Positions 16,434 through 22,859 of a stretch of 24,215 nucleotides of DNA are shown piece by piece. A program made the position numbers and the translations under genes. Source of the DNA: a virus. The notes under the pieces were generated by a model, which ran no database searches, was not told where the DNA came from, and was given only the letters and a program-made list of their open reading frames with translations. The stretch covers positions 805 to 25,019 of the IMG/VR virus record IMGVR_UViG_3300002121_000019. One strand, written 5' to 3'. Each line of letters begins with the position of its first letter. The first letter of the stretch is position 1.

Positions 16434-17963
16434 TTAAAATGGAGTGTTGTTCGCTATTACGCCTGCTTGCAAGTCCTCGGGAGCATTCATGGGTAAACTA
16501 TGTATAAGCGCCCAATGTTCATCATTACGAATATCTTCGATATAAGCATCTGCATCAAGTATATCATCTCGATTAGTAGTTTTACCAACTTTGTAAGACA
16601 AGGCTTGAAACATGTAGCGTTGGCGCGCGTCTGGATCAGCTATATACCATGTCTTATCCAGCAACTGATGTATACTTACCCTAATCCTATTATCTTTATT
16701 CTTACCTTTAGGTGTAATCTCCACAACTACAAAGTGTTCCTTTAGACCTACCTTTTCAACGATATGTTCGAACCAAAACTTTAATGTTTGCTGATACGCG
16801 ACGGATTCAATAAATATAACCCTAATGTTGAAGAGAAGCGCTATTCTTACAGCTTCTTCAATGACTTTAAGAGGAGTGTAGGTGCCTGCACTTAATGCAA
16901 CCTGATAGGGTACTTGTTCTTGAACAAGGAATGCAGCTACTACGTTATCATCAGCTGCGCGTTTGAAACCAGCTGGATCGATAACTATAAAACCAGCATT
17001 GGGTATTATCTCTTCAACACGTAGTGGACAGGTTGGAATAGTGCCGCTAGGAAGTAGACTAATTTGACCCACAATAGGATCATTCATCATCTCCGCAAAC
17101 CAAATAAATGCTAGGCCTAAGTTCTCATCATGTTTGTATTCTTCATATAGACTGTCAAGACTACGCAATTCTTCCCATAAACTACCACCATCAGCAAGAA
17201 TAGCACCGGTAATAAGGCTAGTCCAATAAGGATTTTCCTTAAGTTTATAGAGAATACAATTCAGAGGATACATATTACCAATATAGACTACCATAGACCG
17301 TAATGGATCTACAGCTTTTAGTAGTGTACCAATAAACCATTGTAGTAGACGCATACTTTCAGCATCACTATCCGCATTTTCTTTAGTTTGCATATCATCA
17401 CATATAATGAAGTCCGGGCGTTCATGTCCGATATTAAGACCACGAACGCTAGTACCGCTACCTATAGCTGCTATGATAACTAGGCGCCGCCGATAGCTAC
17501 ACTTCTTAAGTTCCTGTTGATCTAATGCTAGATTTACAGTCCATGCACCATAGACTTTTTCCATGTTAGGACTAGCAAGTATATCATTAAGGTCAGCAAT
17601 AAAGTTACGTGCATGAGGTTCTGTAGCACACACGGTAAGGACGAATGTAACCTTATCGTAACAGATAAGCCAACAGATAAGGACTTTAATAAAGGTTGTC
17701 TTAGCAAATCCGCGCGGTAGACCTAACGCGAACCTAATTACACGCGCACGCTCTTCTGCTGTATGAGCCTTTACTAACATTAACCATATAGCTATATAGA
17801 GTGGAGGAAACTTAAAGCGCATAACATCAGGAAGTGCTACTTCAGCAAAGAACTGAAAGTCAGTAAAGCCTTTCTCGAAGGCATCTACAATTGTAAATGT
17901 AGCACTACGTAGATTTATTCCGGAAGAAGGAGCTAACGTAGCAGCAGGAGGCGCAGCTCCCAT
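16434..17963 (-). CDS. Terminase large subunit, 509 aa
   Basis: The packaging motor and nuclease. ATPase part: a Walker A-like motif GLPRGFAKTT at 81-90, a Walker B FIICDD at 185-190, and VVYIGN at 225-230 in the coupling-motif place. Nuclease part: an RNase H-like fold with Asp329 in FIVIDPA, Glu386 in VIFIES, and an Asp cluster at 466-472 (DDILDAD), which are the expected metal ligands. Length is normal. No good Shine-Dalgarno lies before the ATG at 17963, in contrast to most genes here, and the leader holds a long inverted repeat, so its translation may be limited or regulated. No alternative internal Met would keep the ATPase complete with a better site. Confidence 0.93.
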   Translation of the reverse strand: MGAAPPAATLAPSSGINLRSATFTIVDAFEKGFTDFQFFAEVALPDVMRFKFPPLYIAIWLMLVKAHTAEERARVIRFALGLPRGFAKTTFIKVLICWLICYDKVTFVLTVCATEPHARNFIADLNDILASPNMEKVYGAWTVNLALDQQELKKCSYRRRLVIIAAIGSGTSVRGLNIGHERPDFIICDDMQTKENADSDAESMRLLQWFIGTLLKAVDPLRSMVVYIGNMYPLNCILYKLKENPYWTSLITGAILADGGSLWEELRSLDSLYEEYKHDENLGLAFIWFAEMMNDPIVGQISLLPSGTIPTCPLRVEEIIPNAGFIVIDPAGFKRAADDNVVAAFLVQEQVPYQVALSAGTYTPLKVIEEAVRIALLFNIRVIFIESVAYQQTLKFWFEHIVEKVGLKEHFVVVEITPKGKNKDNRIRVSIHQLLDKTWYIADPDARQRYMFQALSYKVGKTTNRDDILDADAYIEDIRNDEHWALIHSLPMNAPEDLQAGVIANNTPF

Positions 17964-17996
17964 AAACTGGACGTGACTATACCTACCTAAGAAGGC

Positions 17997-18071
17997 AGGC
18001 TAGCCACTTTAGCGTGGTGAAGAACGAGATGTAGATTGCCGTTCGCGAAGTCTACGTTCACGTGGCTGCCT
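17997..18071 (-). other. Long stem-loop in the large terminase leader
   Basis: AGGCTAGCCAC at 17997-18007 can pair with GTGGCTGCCT at 18062-18071, ten base pairs with one bulged base and a loop of about 54 bases. It lies just upstream of the terminase large subunit gene, which has no clear ribosome-binding site. It might be a regulatory RNA structure or part of a packaging recognition site; the function is not shown by the sequence. Confidence 0.35.
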
Positions 18072-18159
18072 AGCTTTGTAGGCTGGCAGTAGCGAGCGCG
18101 GGAAACAACTTGCGGATAGCTTGTGCAGCTTTATGCAGCGTTTGCAACTTGGCTTTCAT
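18070..18159 (-). CDS. Possible 29-aa basic peptide overlapping the end of the small terminase gene
   Basis: An ATG at 18159 is preceded by AAAGGAG at an ideal distance (7 bases) and opens a 29-codon frame: MKAKLQTLHKAAQAIRKLFP and nine more residues. It overlaps the last 29 bases of the small terminase frame. The peptide is basic, amphipathic and helical-looking. The ribosome-binding site is better than that of the next gene. It may be a true small protein or a coupling device that brings ribosomes to the leader; no homology is claimed. Confidence 0.4.
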   Translation of the reverse strand: MKAKLQTLHKAAQAIRKLFPALATASLQS

Positions 18160-18652
18160 CGCAGTCTCCTTTCATGTCATTAAGGTTGTGTTCAATTTGT
18201 TCAAACAGACGTTGTACTCCAGATACTGGCATAGCACCCATGTTACGCCCACCAATAGCAATAACTTGATTTTTACTGTCTACTATAACCTCCGCGCCTG
18301 TCGCTGGGAGAACAAGTGTAATTGAAGCACCTACTGTTGGATTAGTATAGTGACCGGCAGGAAGTTTAGCAGCAATACGGTTACGCGCGACTGTCTCTAG
18401 TATCCTGCAAAGACTTGAAGCATCCATCATCGTTAGATCCGTTTTTAATTGTTTAAGTGTAGCTTCTTCAAGATCCGTATACCTCTTGTCAATGCGTTCT
18501 GACTGTAGTTCTTTAGCACGTGTAGTTAAAGATGCAATCACCTCAGGTTCTTTAAGCCATGCGTCTATCTGTGGCTCCGAACAGCCTAGCGTCTGTGCAA
18601 CAGCCTGTTTGGAAAATCCGCCCGCTAGAAACTCTATTGCTTGGTCACGCAT
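18131..18652 (-). CDS. Terminase small subunit, 173 aa
   Basis: A 173-residue protein directly upstream of the large terminase. The N-terminus has a helix-turn-helix (AIEFLAGGFSKQAVAQTLGC, then SEPQIDAWL) at about 5-33, as in small terminases that bind the packaging site. Charged helical segments follow (KELQSERIDKRYTDLEEATL) and a beta-rich section at about 100-140. CGGAG lies 7 bases before the ATG, and an extended -10 promoter is about 40 bases upstream. It is probably the first gene of the packaging/head operon. Small terminases are poorly conserved, so the call rests on the helix-turn-helix plus position. Confidence 0.8.
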   Translation of the reverse strand: MRDQAIEFLAGGFSKQAVAQTLGCSEPQIDAWLKEPEVIASLTTRAKELQSERIDKRYTDLEEATLKQLKTDLTMMDASSLCRILETVARNRIAAKLPAGHYTNPTVGASITLVLPATGAEVIVDSKNQVIAIGGRNMGAMPVSGVQRLFEQIEHNLNDMKGDCDESQVANAA

Positions 18653-18977
18653 GGGAATCTCCGTAAATCCTTGTGTTTTACTCTATAACTACATTATAGC
18701 ATGTTCCGAGAGCTTTGGGGATGGTAGGGCTGGAGCTGTCGCGGCGCTATCCATATCCAATACAACAACTAGTAACCAAAGTAAAGAGGTAGCGGGTATG
18801 TTCTTGAGATTAAGGTAACCCTATATTGGTAGAGTTAGGTTTGTAGGATATTTAGTGTAAAATATGTGAGATAGGAGAGAGACGTTCCTTGAAGAAGCTA
18901 GGCCCTAGGACTAAAAAGGGTTCGGGGGAGGGGTCTATCTAGCGTAGCTTATCCTTACTAGGATGATGGGCAAAGAA
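18653..18977. other. Non-coding spacer between small terminase and the solitary upstream gene
   Basis: About 325 bases without a supported gene. It holds a minus-strand promoter candidate (18693-18701) and two small dyads: CTAGG-C-CCTAG at 18898-18908 and ATCCT-TACT-AGGAT at 18951-18964. A G-rich stretch lies at about 18918-18933. Short open frames here lack ribosome-binding sites. It could hold a packaging or regulatory site, but none is proven. Confidence 0.5.
18693..18701 (-). promoter_or_regulatory. Extended -10 promoter for the packaging/head operon
   Basis: Read on the minus strand the sequence is TGCTATAATG, a perfect TGn-TATAAT extended -10. Transcription would start near 18686, about 34 bases before the small terminase ATG. 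No good -35 is visible at the usual distance, which extended -10 promoters can tolerate or which may reflect an activator. Confidence 0.6.
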
Positions 18978-19009
18978 AAACCGTCTAGCTATATTAGCCT
19001 AGACGGTTT
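18976..19009 (-). terminator. Rho-independent terminator of the solitary 228-aa gene
   Basis: A perfect 11-bp stem (AAACCGTCTAG at 18978-18988 with CTAGACGGTTT at 18999-19009) has a 10-base loop. On the minus strand it runs into TTTTT and then CTTT. It lies about 20 bases after the stop of the gene at 19030, so it should separate that gene from the packaging operon. The plus-strand side has only three T residues, so it acts mainly on minus-strand transcripts. Confidence 0.9.
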
Positions 19010-19029
19010 GAGGATTGCAGCGTTACAGG

Positions 19030-19716
19030 CTAGGCGGCCTTAACTGCTGTTGGGAGTCCAAGGTCATCATCATCCAACGTGGAACCCTCTTGTGCGTTGT
19101 TGATGCTCTCTTGGAGTTCCGCAATCTTCGGACTGAACCTTGCTTTCTTGTCCTCGGCAAGTGTATCAATCCAAGCGCCGACATGTGCCGCGAGTGCTTC
19201 GACATACTTATCACCTGCGCTCGCAAGCACTTTGCTGCTATTCCAGAACAGTTCACCGAGCAACTGAACCGTTGCAGCTTTCTTGTTTTGCACCTGGAGG
19301 TAAGCTTCAAAGCTTGACTTGGCATCACGACGTAAGGCGAGTGCTTCGCCTGTGCGCTGTGTTTCCGCTGTCAATGCATCGAAGTCTTCTGCTAATGTCG
19401 CGCCCGGTTTCAACTGCCCACCCTTGAACCTGTTACGTGACATTGCAGCCACCCTGAACGCAATAGCCTGTTGCAGCCAGTCCGCGATCGCGTCCTTATA
19501 CAACGGCACTCCGTCCTCGAACGCAGGCTTGCCTTTAACCTGCCCTTTCGCGGTATCATCAGCATCGTATACCGCTTGTTCCGCCTTGATACCGAAGTCT
19601 TGAAGGATAGGCAAGGGAACATTAGCTTTGCCGACTTCCTTGTGCTCTTTCTTGCCATTCGCCAGCAAAACCTTTTCGCTCAATACGAGCAACATACTGT
19701 TTGTAAACTTGGACAT
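19030..19716 (-). CDS. Solitary GC-richer gene with its own promoter and terminator, unknown function, 228 aa
   Basis: A 228-residue protein starting MSKFTNSMLLVLSEKVLLAN, with AGAGG seven bases before the ATG. It is mostly helical, rich in Ala, Lys, Asp and Leu, with no membrane segment or signal. An acidic patch near the C-terminus (STLDDDDLGL) recalls tails of single-stranded-DNA-binding proteins, but no such domain is recognised. Two 60-base stretches (19141 and 19501) have 33 and 35 G+C, against 24 at 18661, so base use differs from its neighbours. A promoter lies at 19792-19821 and a strong terminator at 18976-19009, so it is a separate transcription unit. This is the layout of a moron gene, or of an abundantly made early protein with optimised codons. 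Confidence 0.85.
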   Translation of the reverse strand: MSKFTNSMLLVLSEKVLLANGKKEHKEVGKANVPLPILQDFGIKAEQAVYDADDTAKGQVKGKPAFEDGVPLYKDAIADWLQQAIAFRVAAMSRNRFKGGQLKPGATLAEDFDALTAETQRTGEALALRRDAKSSFEAYLQVQNKKAATVQLLGELFWNSSKVLASAGDKYVEALAAHVGAWIDTLAEDKKARFSPKIAELQESINNAQEGSTLDDDDLGLPTAVKAA

Positions 19717-19739
19717 TTAGTGCCTCTCTTAGTGGGTCT

Positions 19740-19762
19740 AGCGATTTGGGGCAGGTATCGCT
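19740..19762 (-). promoter_or_regulatory. Leader hairpin before the 228-aa gene
   Basis: AGCGAT (19740-19745) and ATCGCT (19757-19762) are a perfect inverted repeat with an 11-base loop. It lies in the predicted 5' leader, between the promoter and the ribosome-binding site. It could stabilise the transcript or bind a regulator. Confidence 0.4.
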
Positions 19763-19791
19763 GGTAAACCTGACTTACTACAACTGAGACA

Positions 19792-19821
19792 AGTTTAACA
19801 TAGGCGAGTTCCGCCGGTCAA
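19792..19821 (-). promoter_or_regulatory. Sigma70-type promoter of the 228-aa gene
   Basis: On the minus strand: -35 TTGACC (19821-19816), 18-base spacer ending in TGT, then -10 TAAACT (19797-19792). The start would be near 19785, leaving about 69 bases of leader. The spacer holds a small dyad, GGCG-AGTTC-CGCC on the plus strand (19803-19815), which may be an operator. Five of six -35 bases and the TGn element match consensus. Confidence 0.65.
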
Positions 19822-19967
19822 GACATTTTTACATGAGATTATCTATAGCGAGGAACTACTGCAAAGATTTGCTAGGCTGTCAAGACTACTGCGTGCTCTA
19901 AGGCTATACTGTGGATATAAAGCTTGCAGAATTAGGCTATACATACAGACTATACATATAAACAGGG

Positions 19968-19984
19968 ACCATTGGACTAATGGT
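19968..19984. promoter_or_regulatory. Dyad ACCATT-n5-AATGGT
   Basis: A perfect 6-bp inverted repeat with a 5-base centre in the divergent control region. It is operator-like in size. No nearby promoter fixes its role. Confidence 0.35.
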
Positions 19985-20068
19985 GACTATGTATTGCAGA
20001 TAATGTAATACTTGCAGATGTTATATTATGAATCTAAAGTTGCTAGGGCGCTAAAAATCTACGAAAAT

Positions 20069-20084
20069 GAGGGGTATACCCCTC
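20069..20084. promoter_or_regulatory. Perfect 16-bp palindrome GAGGGGTATACCCCTC, candidate operator
   Basis: Every base is paired with its partner across the centre with no spacer, on a G+C-rich arm pair inside A+T-rich DNA. Such sites are usual for dimeric regulators. It lies about 365 bases upstream of the early promoter and 250 bases upstream of the minus-strand promoter, so direct promoter blocking is unlikely; DNA looping or origin binding are options. No T-run follows, so it is not a terminator. Confidence 0.5.
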
Positions 20085-20171
20085 CCAGAAAGTGCCCATT
20101 TTCCACTACATAGTGTGCTAGTAGTCATTGTGTGTAGGTAGTGTAGTGTGTGTGCGTAGGGTTTAGTCTAT

Positions 20172-20183
20172 ACCTTATAAGGT
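20172..20183. promoter_or_regulatory. Perfect 12-bp palindrome ACCTTATAAGGT
   Basis: A gap-free palindrome in the divergent control region. It has a different sequence from the 16-bp site, so if both bind proteins they probably bind different ones. At this length a chance occurrence is possible. Confidence 0.35.
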
Positions 20184-20431
20184 GCTTAGTATCTTACCTA
20201 CGTAGGGGGGTAATGAAATATATTAAAAATTTGTATATAGGTAAAAATAATACCCTAAGAAGGCTAACTACATATTGCAGGTAGGATAGACTATTGCACC
20301 TAGGATATACTGCTACACACTACACATAATATGGTGGGGAAAGGTCACTTCTCCAGAGGAGGAGGGTAGGTCAGATTCGTAGATTCCAAGTGATTGAATA
20401 CATTATAGATTTTTGGATTTTTCGATTTTCC

Positions 20432-20461
20432 TTGACATGCCGAGTCCTCGTATGCTAAAAT
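20432..20461 (+). promoter_or_regulatory. Early promoter, sigma70 consensus with extended -10
   Basis: TTGACA (20432-20437), an 18-base spacer ending in TGC, then TAAAAT (20456-20461). All six -35 bases, the TGn element and five of six -10 bases match consensus. Transcription would start near 20468, 65 bases before the ATG of the metallopeptidase gene. This is the strongest promoter read by eye in the window and should drive the early operon using host polymerase. Confidence 0.8.
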
Positions 20462-20532
20462 TGGGTTATTCAATACAATGTTATCAACAGCAACAGTTTA
20501 CTATAAGGACTTACTACCATGTTGAGGCTGCC

Positions 20533-21033
20533 ATGTTAGACGATGTAGAGGTAAGTGAATTACAAGCCTTTCAGGAACTTCTGAAGGATATACAGGAACC
20601 CTCTTCTGGGATAGCGGATAGTGGACAACGGATAACGGATAATGCAAAAGCACGCGCGAATATAGACCATGCTACTACACTCTCACTAATAGGTTGGCTA
20701 TATAAACATCCACAGCTCTCTACACACTACAAGAGTATTAAACGTGATGGATGGCGCATATACGTTGTAAGACAATCAAGAGGCCGTTGTTACTATAATA
20801 TCAAGATTATTACAATTCCAACATGGGCATATAAACGTGATGGCACATATAGACAATGGTATGTAGCTCATGAAATAGCACACGCTCTAGCAGGTTGGAC
20901 AGCTAAACATGGGCAAATCTTTATGTCTTGGCTACGTGCTATATGTCCACAAGATAGTCTACATCATGAACTTGGCTATAAACCAAGGAATGCAAGCAAC
21001 GCAGGTATCACCAAACCCATAAATACGTTGTAG
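20533..21033 (+). CDS. SprT-like zinc metallopeptidase, 166 aa
   Basis: The frame is open from 20413 but the earlier starts (TTG at 20413, ATG at 20437) lie at or upstream of the promoter's transcription start. The ATG at 20533 has GAGG six bases before it, so I choose it: MLDDVEVSEL, 166 residues. The active-site helix is WYVAHEIAHALAGW with HEIAH at 113-117, followed by KHGQIFMSWL, where His126 is the likely third zinc ligand. HExxH followed by HGxxF is the SprT/WSS1-like arrangement. The N-terminal 45 residues are acidic and look flexible. SprT-type proteins cut proteins bound to DNA; in a phage early operon it might process host or crosslinked proteins, but the substrate is unknown. Confidence 0.72.
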   Translation: MLDDVEVSELQAFQELLKDIQEPSSGIADSGQRITDNAKARANIDHATTLSLIGWLYKHPQLSTHYKSIKRDGWRIYVVRQSRGRCYYNIKIITIPTWAYKRDGTYRQWYVAHEIAHALAGWTAKHGQIFMSWLRAICPQDSLHHELGYKPRNASNAGITKPINTL

Positions 21034-21047
21034 ATAAGGAGTTTAAA

Positions 21048-22478
21048 ATGTCAGTCAAACAAGCGGTAACGGCAGCATTTGAACAAGCTTTGCAAGATCA
21101 GCAAGCTTTGCAGGATTTACAAGCGGTTAATGCGGAATTGTTAGTGGAAGCACGAAAAGGCGGTATTAAACAAGATATTTGGCTAGATATACAAGAACAA
21201 ACTAAACGCTTACAATCTCTTGAAGTAACTAATGGTAATGCTGTAGAGTGCTATGGTGACAGGTTAGATAATGAAAGATTCCAAGTCATCCTTAAAGCAC
21301 GCCGACGCACAGATAAAGTCATTGAAACATACATTTTCAATAACAATATCCCTTTCTACTTTGCACAATATCTACAATACTGGCAAGCTACAAGATGGGA
21401 TATGCTAGTAACCTATAACAACAGCGAACTTAGCAGCAAAAGCTATACTGCTGTCGAAGAACTCGCGACTAAGAATGTTAAACATCGTAAACGCAATCGA
21501 GAACATGAACAAGCCTACATTGTGCTACATGAGGAAGCTACAATTACATGCGAAGAAACAGGTATATCCTTCGTATGTAGACTTCCGGTTCCCGCTACAA
21601 GTCAAGCTGCTAAAGCAATTAATCTTAGTATCCTACACCCTTTAGCATTCTTTGACAACGTGCAAGCGGTATTAAGGCAATACTACAAAACAGGCATACG
21701 CTTAGAACGTGAGCTAGAACCGCAAGTATTAGCGGGTATGTTACTAACTATATGGAAACATAAAAACCTGTTGATCTGCAAAGATTATGCACGCGCTAAT
21801 ATGTTCCTAAGTGCCGCGACAAAACAAACTTTATCTTTCGCAGTCAGATACTATCACAATCTACCCAGCACCTTAATGATGCCTGCTATTAGTCTATATC
21901 TTGACGATAGTGCGGTTATCAAGAGTGTATTGCGTAATGTTCCATTGTCTAGCTTACAAAAAGCACAACAGGAAGCGGAACTATTCATACTAAACTACAT
22001 CAAAGCTTGTAGAGGCGAAAGTCAGACTGATGAAGTCGGTCACATTAAACCTGCTAAACAATCCGCAAAAGTCAAGCTTTATAGCGATCCTAGCTTACAA
22101 CAACATAAGCTTGTAAAGAGCAAGGCAACACAAGCTATTGAGCTACTCGACACTATAACAAAAGCACAAGCGGATAAGAGCGCGCACAGTCTGCTATTTG
22201 TGATTATCCGCCAAAACATTAAAATGTTGACATATCTTAGCGACAAGGCAAAAGCTGATCTAGCGCATAAGATAGTCACTACCTTTCCTAATAACAACGA
22301 TGCACTTACTCTTAGTCGCATCTTTGCCGACATTGTAACAGATAAGATCGAAGATGATTTACTAAGTTTCACACAGGAACTTACACGTAATAAACAAGAA
22401 TGGCAACATCAAAATAAAATCAAAGTAGATTTTATGTCCAAGATCACGAAACCTAACAACATAGATAATAAGGAGTAG
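21048..22478 (+). CDS. Early protein of unknown function, 476 aa
   Basis: A 476-residue protein starting MSVKQAVTAAFEQALQDQQA, with AAGGAG seven bases before the ATG, 14 bases after the metallopeptidase gene. The N-terminus has a short Gln/Leu/Asp repeat (QALQDQQALQDLQA) and a helical coil to about residue 60. The rest is mixed, with aromatic-rich stretches (NNIPFYFAQYLQYWQATRW at about 98-116) and a basic stretch (NVKHRKRNREHEQAY). Two Cys lie near 167-176 (ITCEETGISFVCRLPVP), too few for a zinc finger. It is soluble and helical towards the C-terminus. I recognise no family. Operon position before a helicase suggests a part in DNA replication, recombination or host takeover. Confidence 0.8.
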   Translation: MSVKQAVTAAFEQALQDQQALQDLQAVNAELLVEARKGGIKQDIWLDIQEQTKRLQSLEVTNGNAVECYGDRLDNERFQVILKARRRTDKVIETYIFNNNIPFYFAQYLQYWQATRWDMLVTYNNSELSSKSYTAVEELATKNVKHRKRNREHEQAYIVLHEEATITCEETGISFVCRLPVPATSQAAKAINLSILHPLAFFDNVQAVLRQYYKTGIRLERELEPQVLAGMLLTIWKHKNLLICKDYARANMFLSAATKQTLSFAVRYYHNLPSTLMMPAISLYLDDSAVIKSVLRNVPLSSLQKAQQEAELFILNYIKACRGESQTDEVGHIKPAKQSAKVKLYSDPSLQQHKLVKSKATQAIELLDTITKAQADKSAHSLLFVIIRQNIKMLTYLSDKAKADLAHKIVTTFPNNNDALTLSRIFADIVTDKIEDDLLSFTQELTRNKQEWQHQNKIKVDFMSKITKPNNIDNKE

Positions 22479-22483
22479 ATATA

Positions 22484-22858
22484 ATGGCAATCATACACGC
22501 AGGGCAAGGTGTAACCGCGCGTAAAGATACACTTGCTTCGATGGATGTTACGCGCTATGGTTTCAACGTATTCAACGAAAAGAGGGAACGCAAACCGGGA
22601 TTAAGGATTAGCTTCCTTGATGTGCGGGTAGTATATGCACGGGATACTGTCTTAACAACCGAGCGACATGGAAACATTACAGAATGGCCCCTTTATAAGG
22701 AAGAAAGTCTGCAACATGCTTTCCGCAAGGAACAAGCTGCGAAGTGTATTATTAGCTTCCAAATGTTTGAAGATGGGGAGTATTTTGCAGTTGCAAGACT
22801 ATTTAAAGAGGGTAAAGTTAAACAAGCTTTGTCTACAGTTACAATTAAGGAAAGCTAA
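22484..22858 (+). CDS. Early protein of unknown function, 124 aa
   Basis: A 124-residue protein starting MAIIHAGQGVTARKDTLASM. AAGGAG overlaps the upstream gene's stop and lies just before the ATG, so the two are closely linked. The middle is beta-rich (RISFLDVRVVYARDTVLTTE) and the second half mixed (AKCIISFQMFEDGEYFAVAR). The protein is slightly basic with no membrane segment. It could be a small nucleic-acid-binding fold, but no motif shows this. Confidence 0.75.
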   Translation: MAIIHAGQGVTARKDTLASMDVTRYGFNVFNEKRERKPGLRISFLDVRVVYARDTVLTTERHGNITEWPLYKEESLQHAFRKEQAAKCIISFQMFEDGEYFAVARLFKEGKVKQALSTVTIKES

Positions 22859-22859
22859 C

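Larger units (their letters stand above)
19822..20431. other. Divergent control region, possible origin of replication
   Basis: About 600 A+T-rich bases with no supported gene between the two divergent blocks. Seen here: an ACTACTGC word repeated exactly 30 bases apart (19855 and 19885); AGGCTATAC/CTATACATA repeats at about 19901-19958; TTGCAG at 19924, 19994, 20012 and 20275, and inverted at 19859; a dyad ACCATT-GGACT-AATGGT (19968-19984); perfect palindromes at 20069 and 20172; a dyad CACTA-CA-TAGTG (20104-20115); and a GT-rich run at about 20129-20160. An A+T stretch at about 20215-20255 could melt easily. This mixture suits a regulatory region or replication origin; which one cannot be told by eye. 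Confidence 0.6.

Noticed and set aside
18486-18818. A 110-codon plus-strand frame across the small terminase start
   Set aside because: Antisense to the helix-turn-helix region of the small terminase and without a ribosome-binding site.
18842-18866. Plus-strand TAAAAT with a poor -35 upstream
   Set aside because: No plus-strand gene follows, and the -35 matches only two bases of consensus.
19859-19884. Minus-strand TTGACA at 19879-19884 as a second promoter for the 228-aa gene
   Set aside because: No acceptable -10 lies 16-18 bases downstream.
20018-20113. A 31-codon plus-strand frame (MLYYESKVARALKIYENEGY...) in the control region
   Set aside because: The composition looks protein-like, but there is no ribosome-binding site or promoter for it, and the 16-bp palindrome lies inside it. 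Conservation would be needed to revive it.
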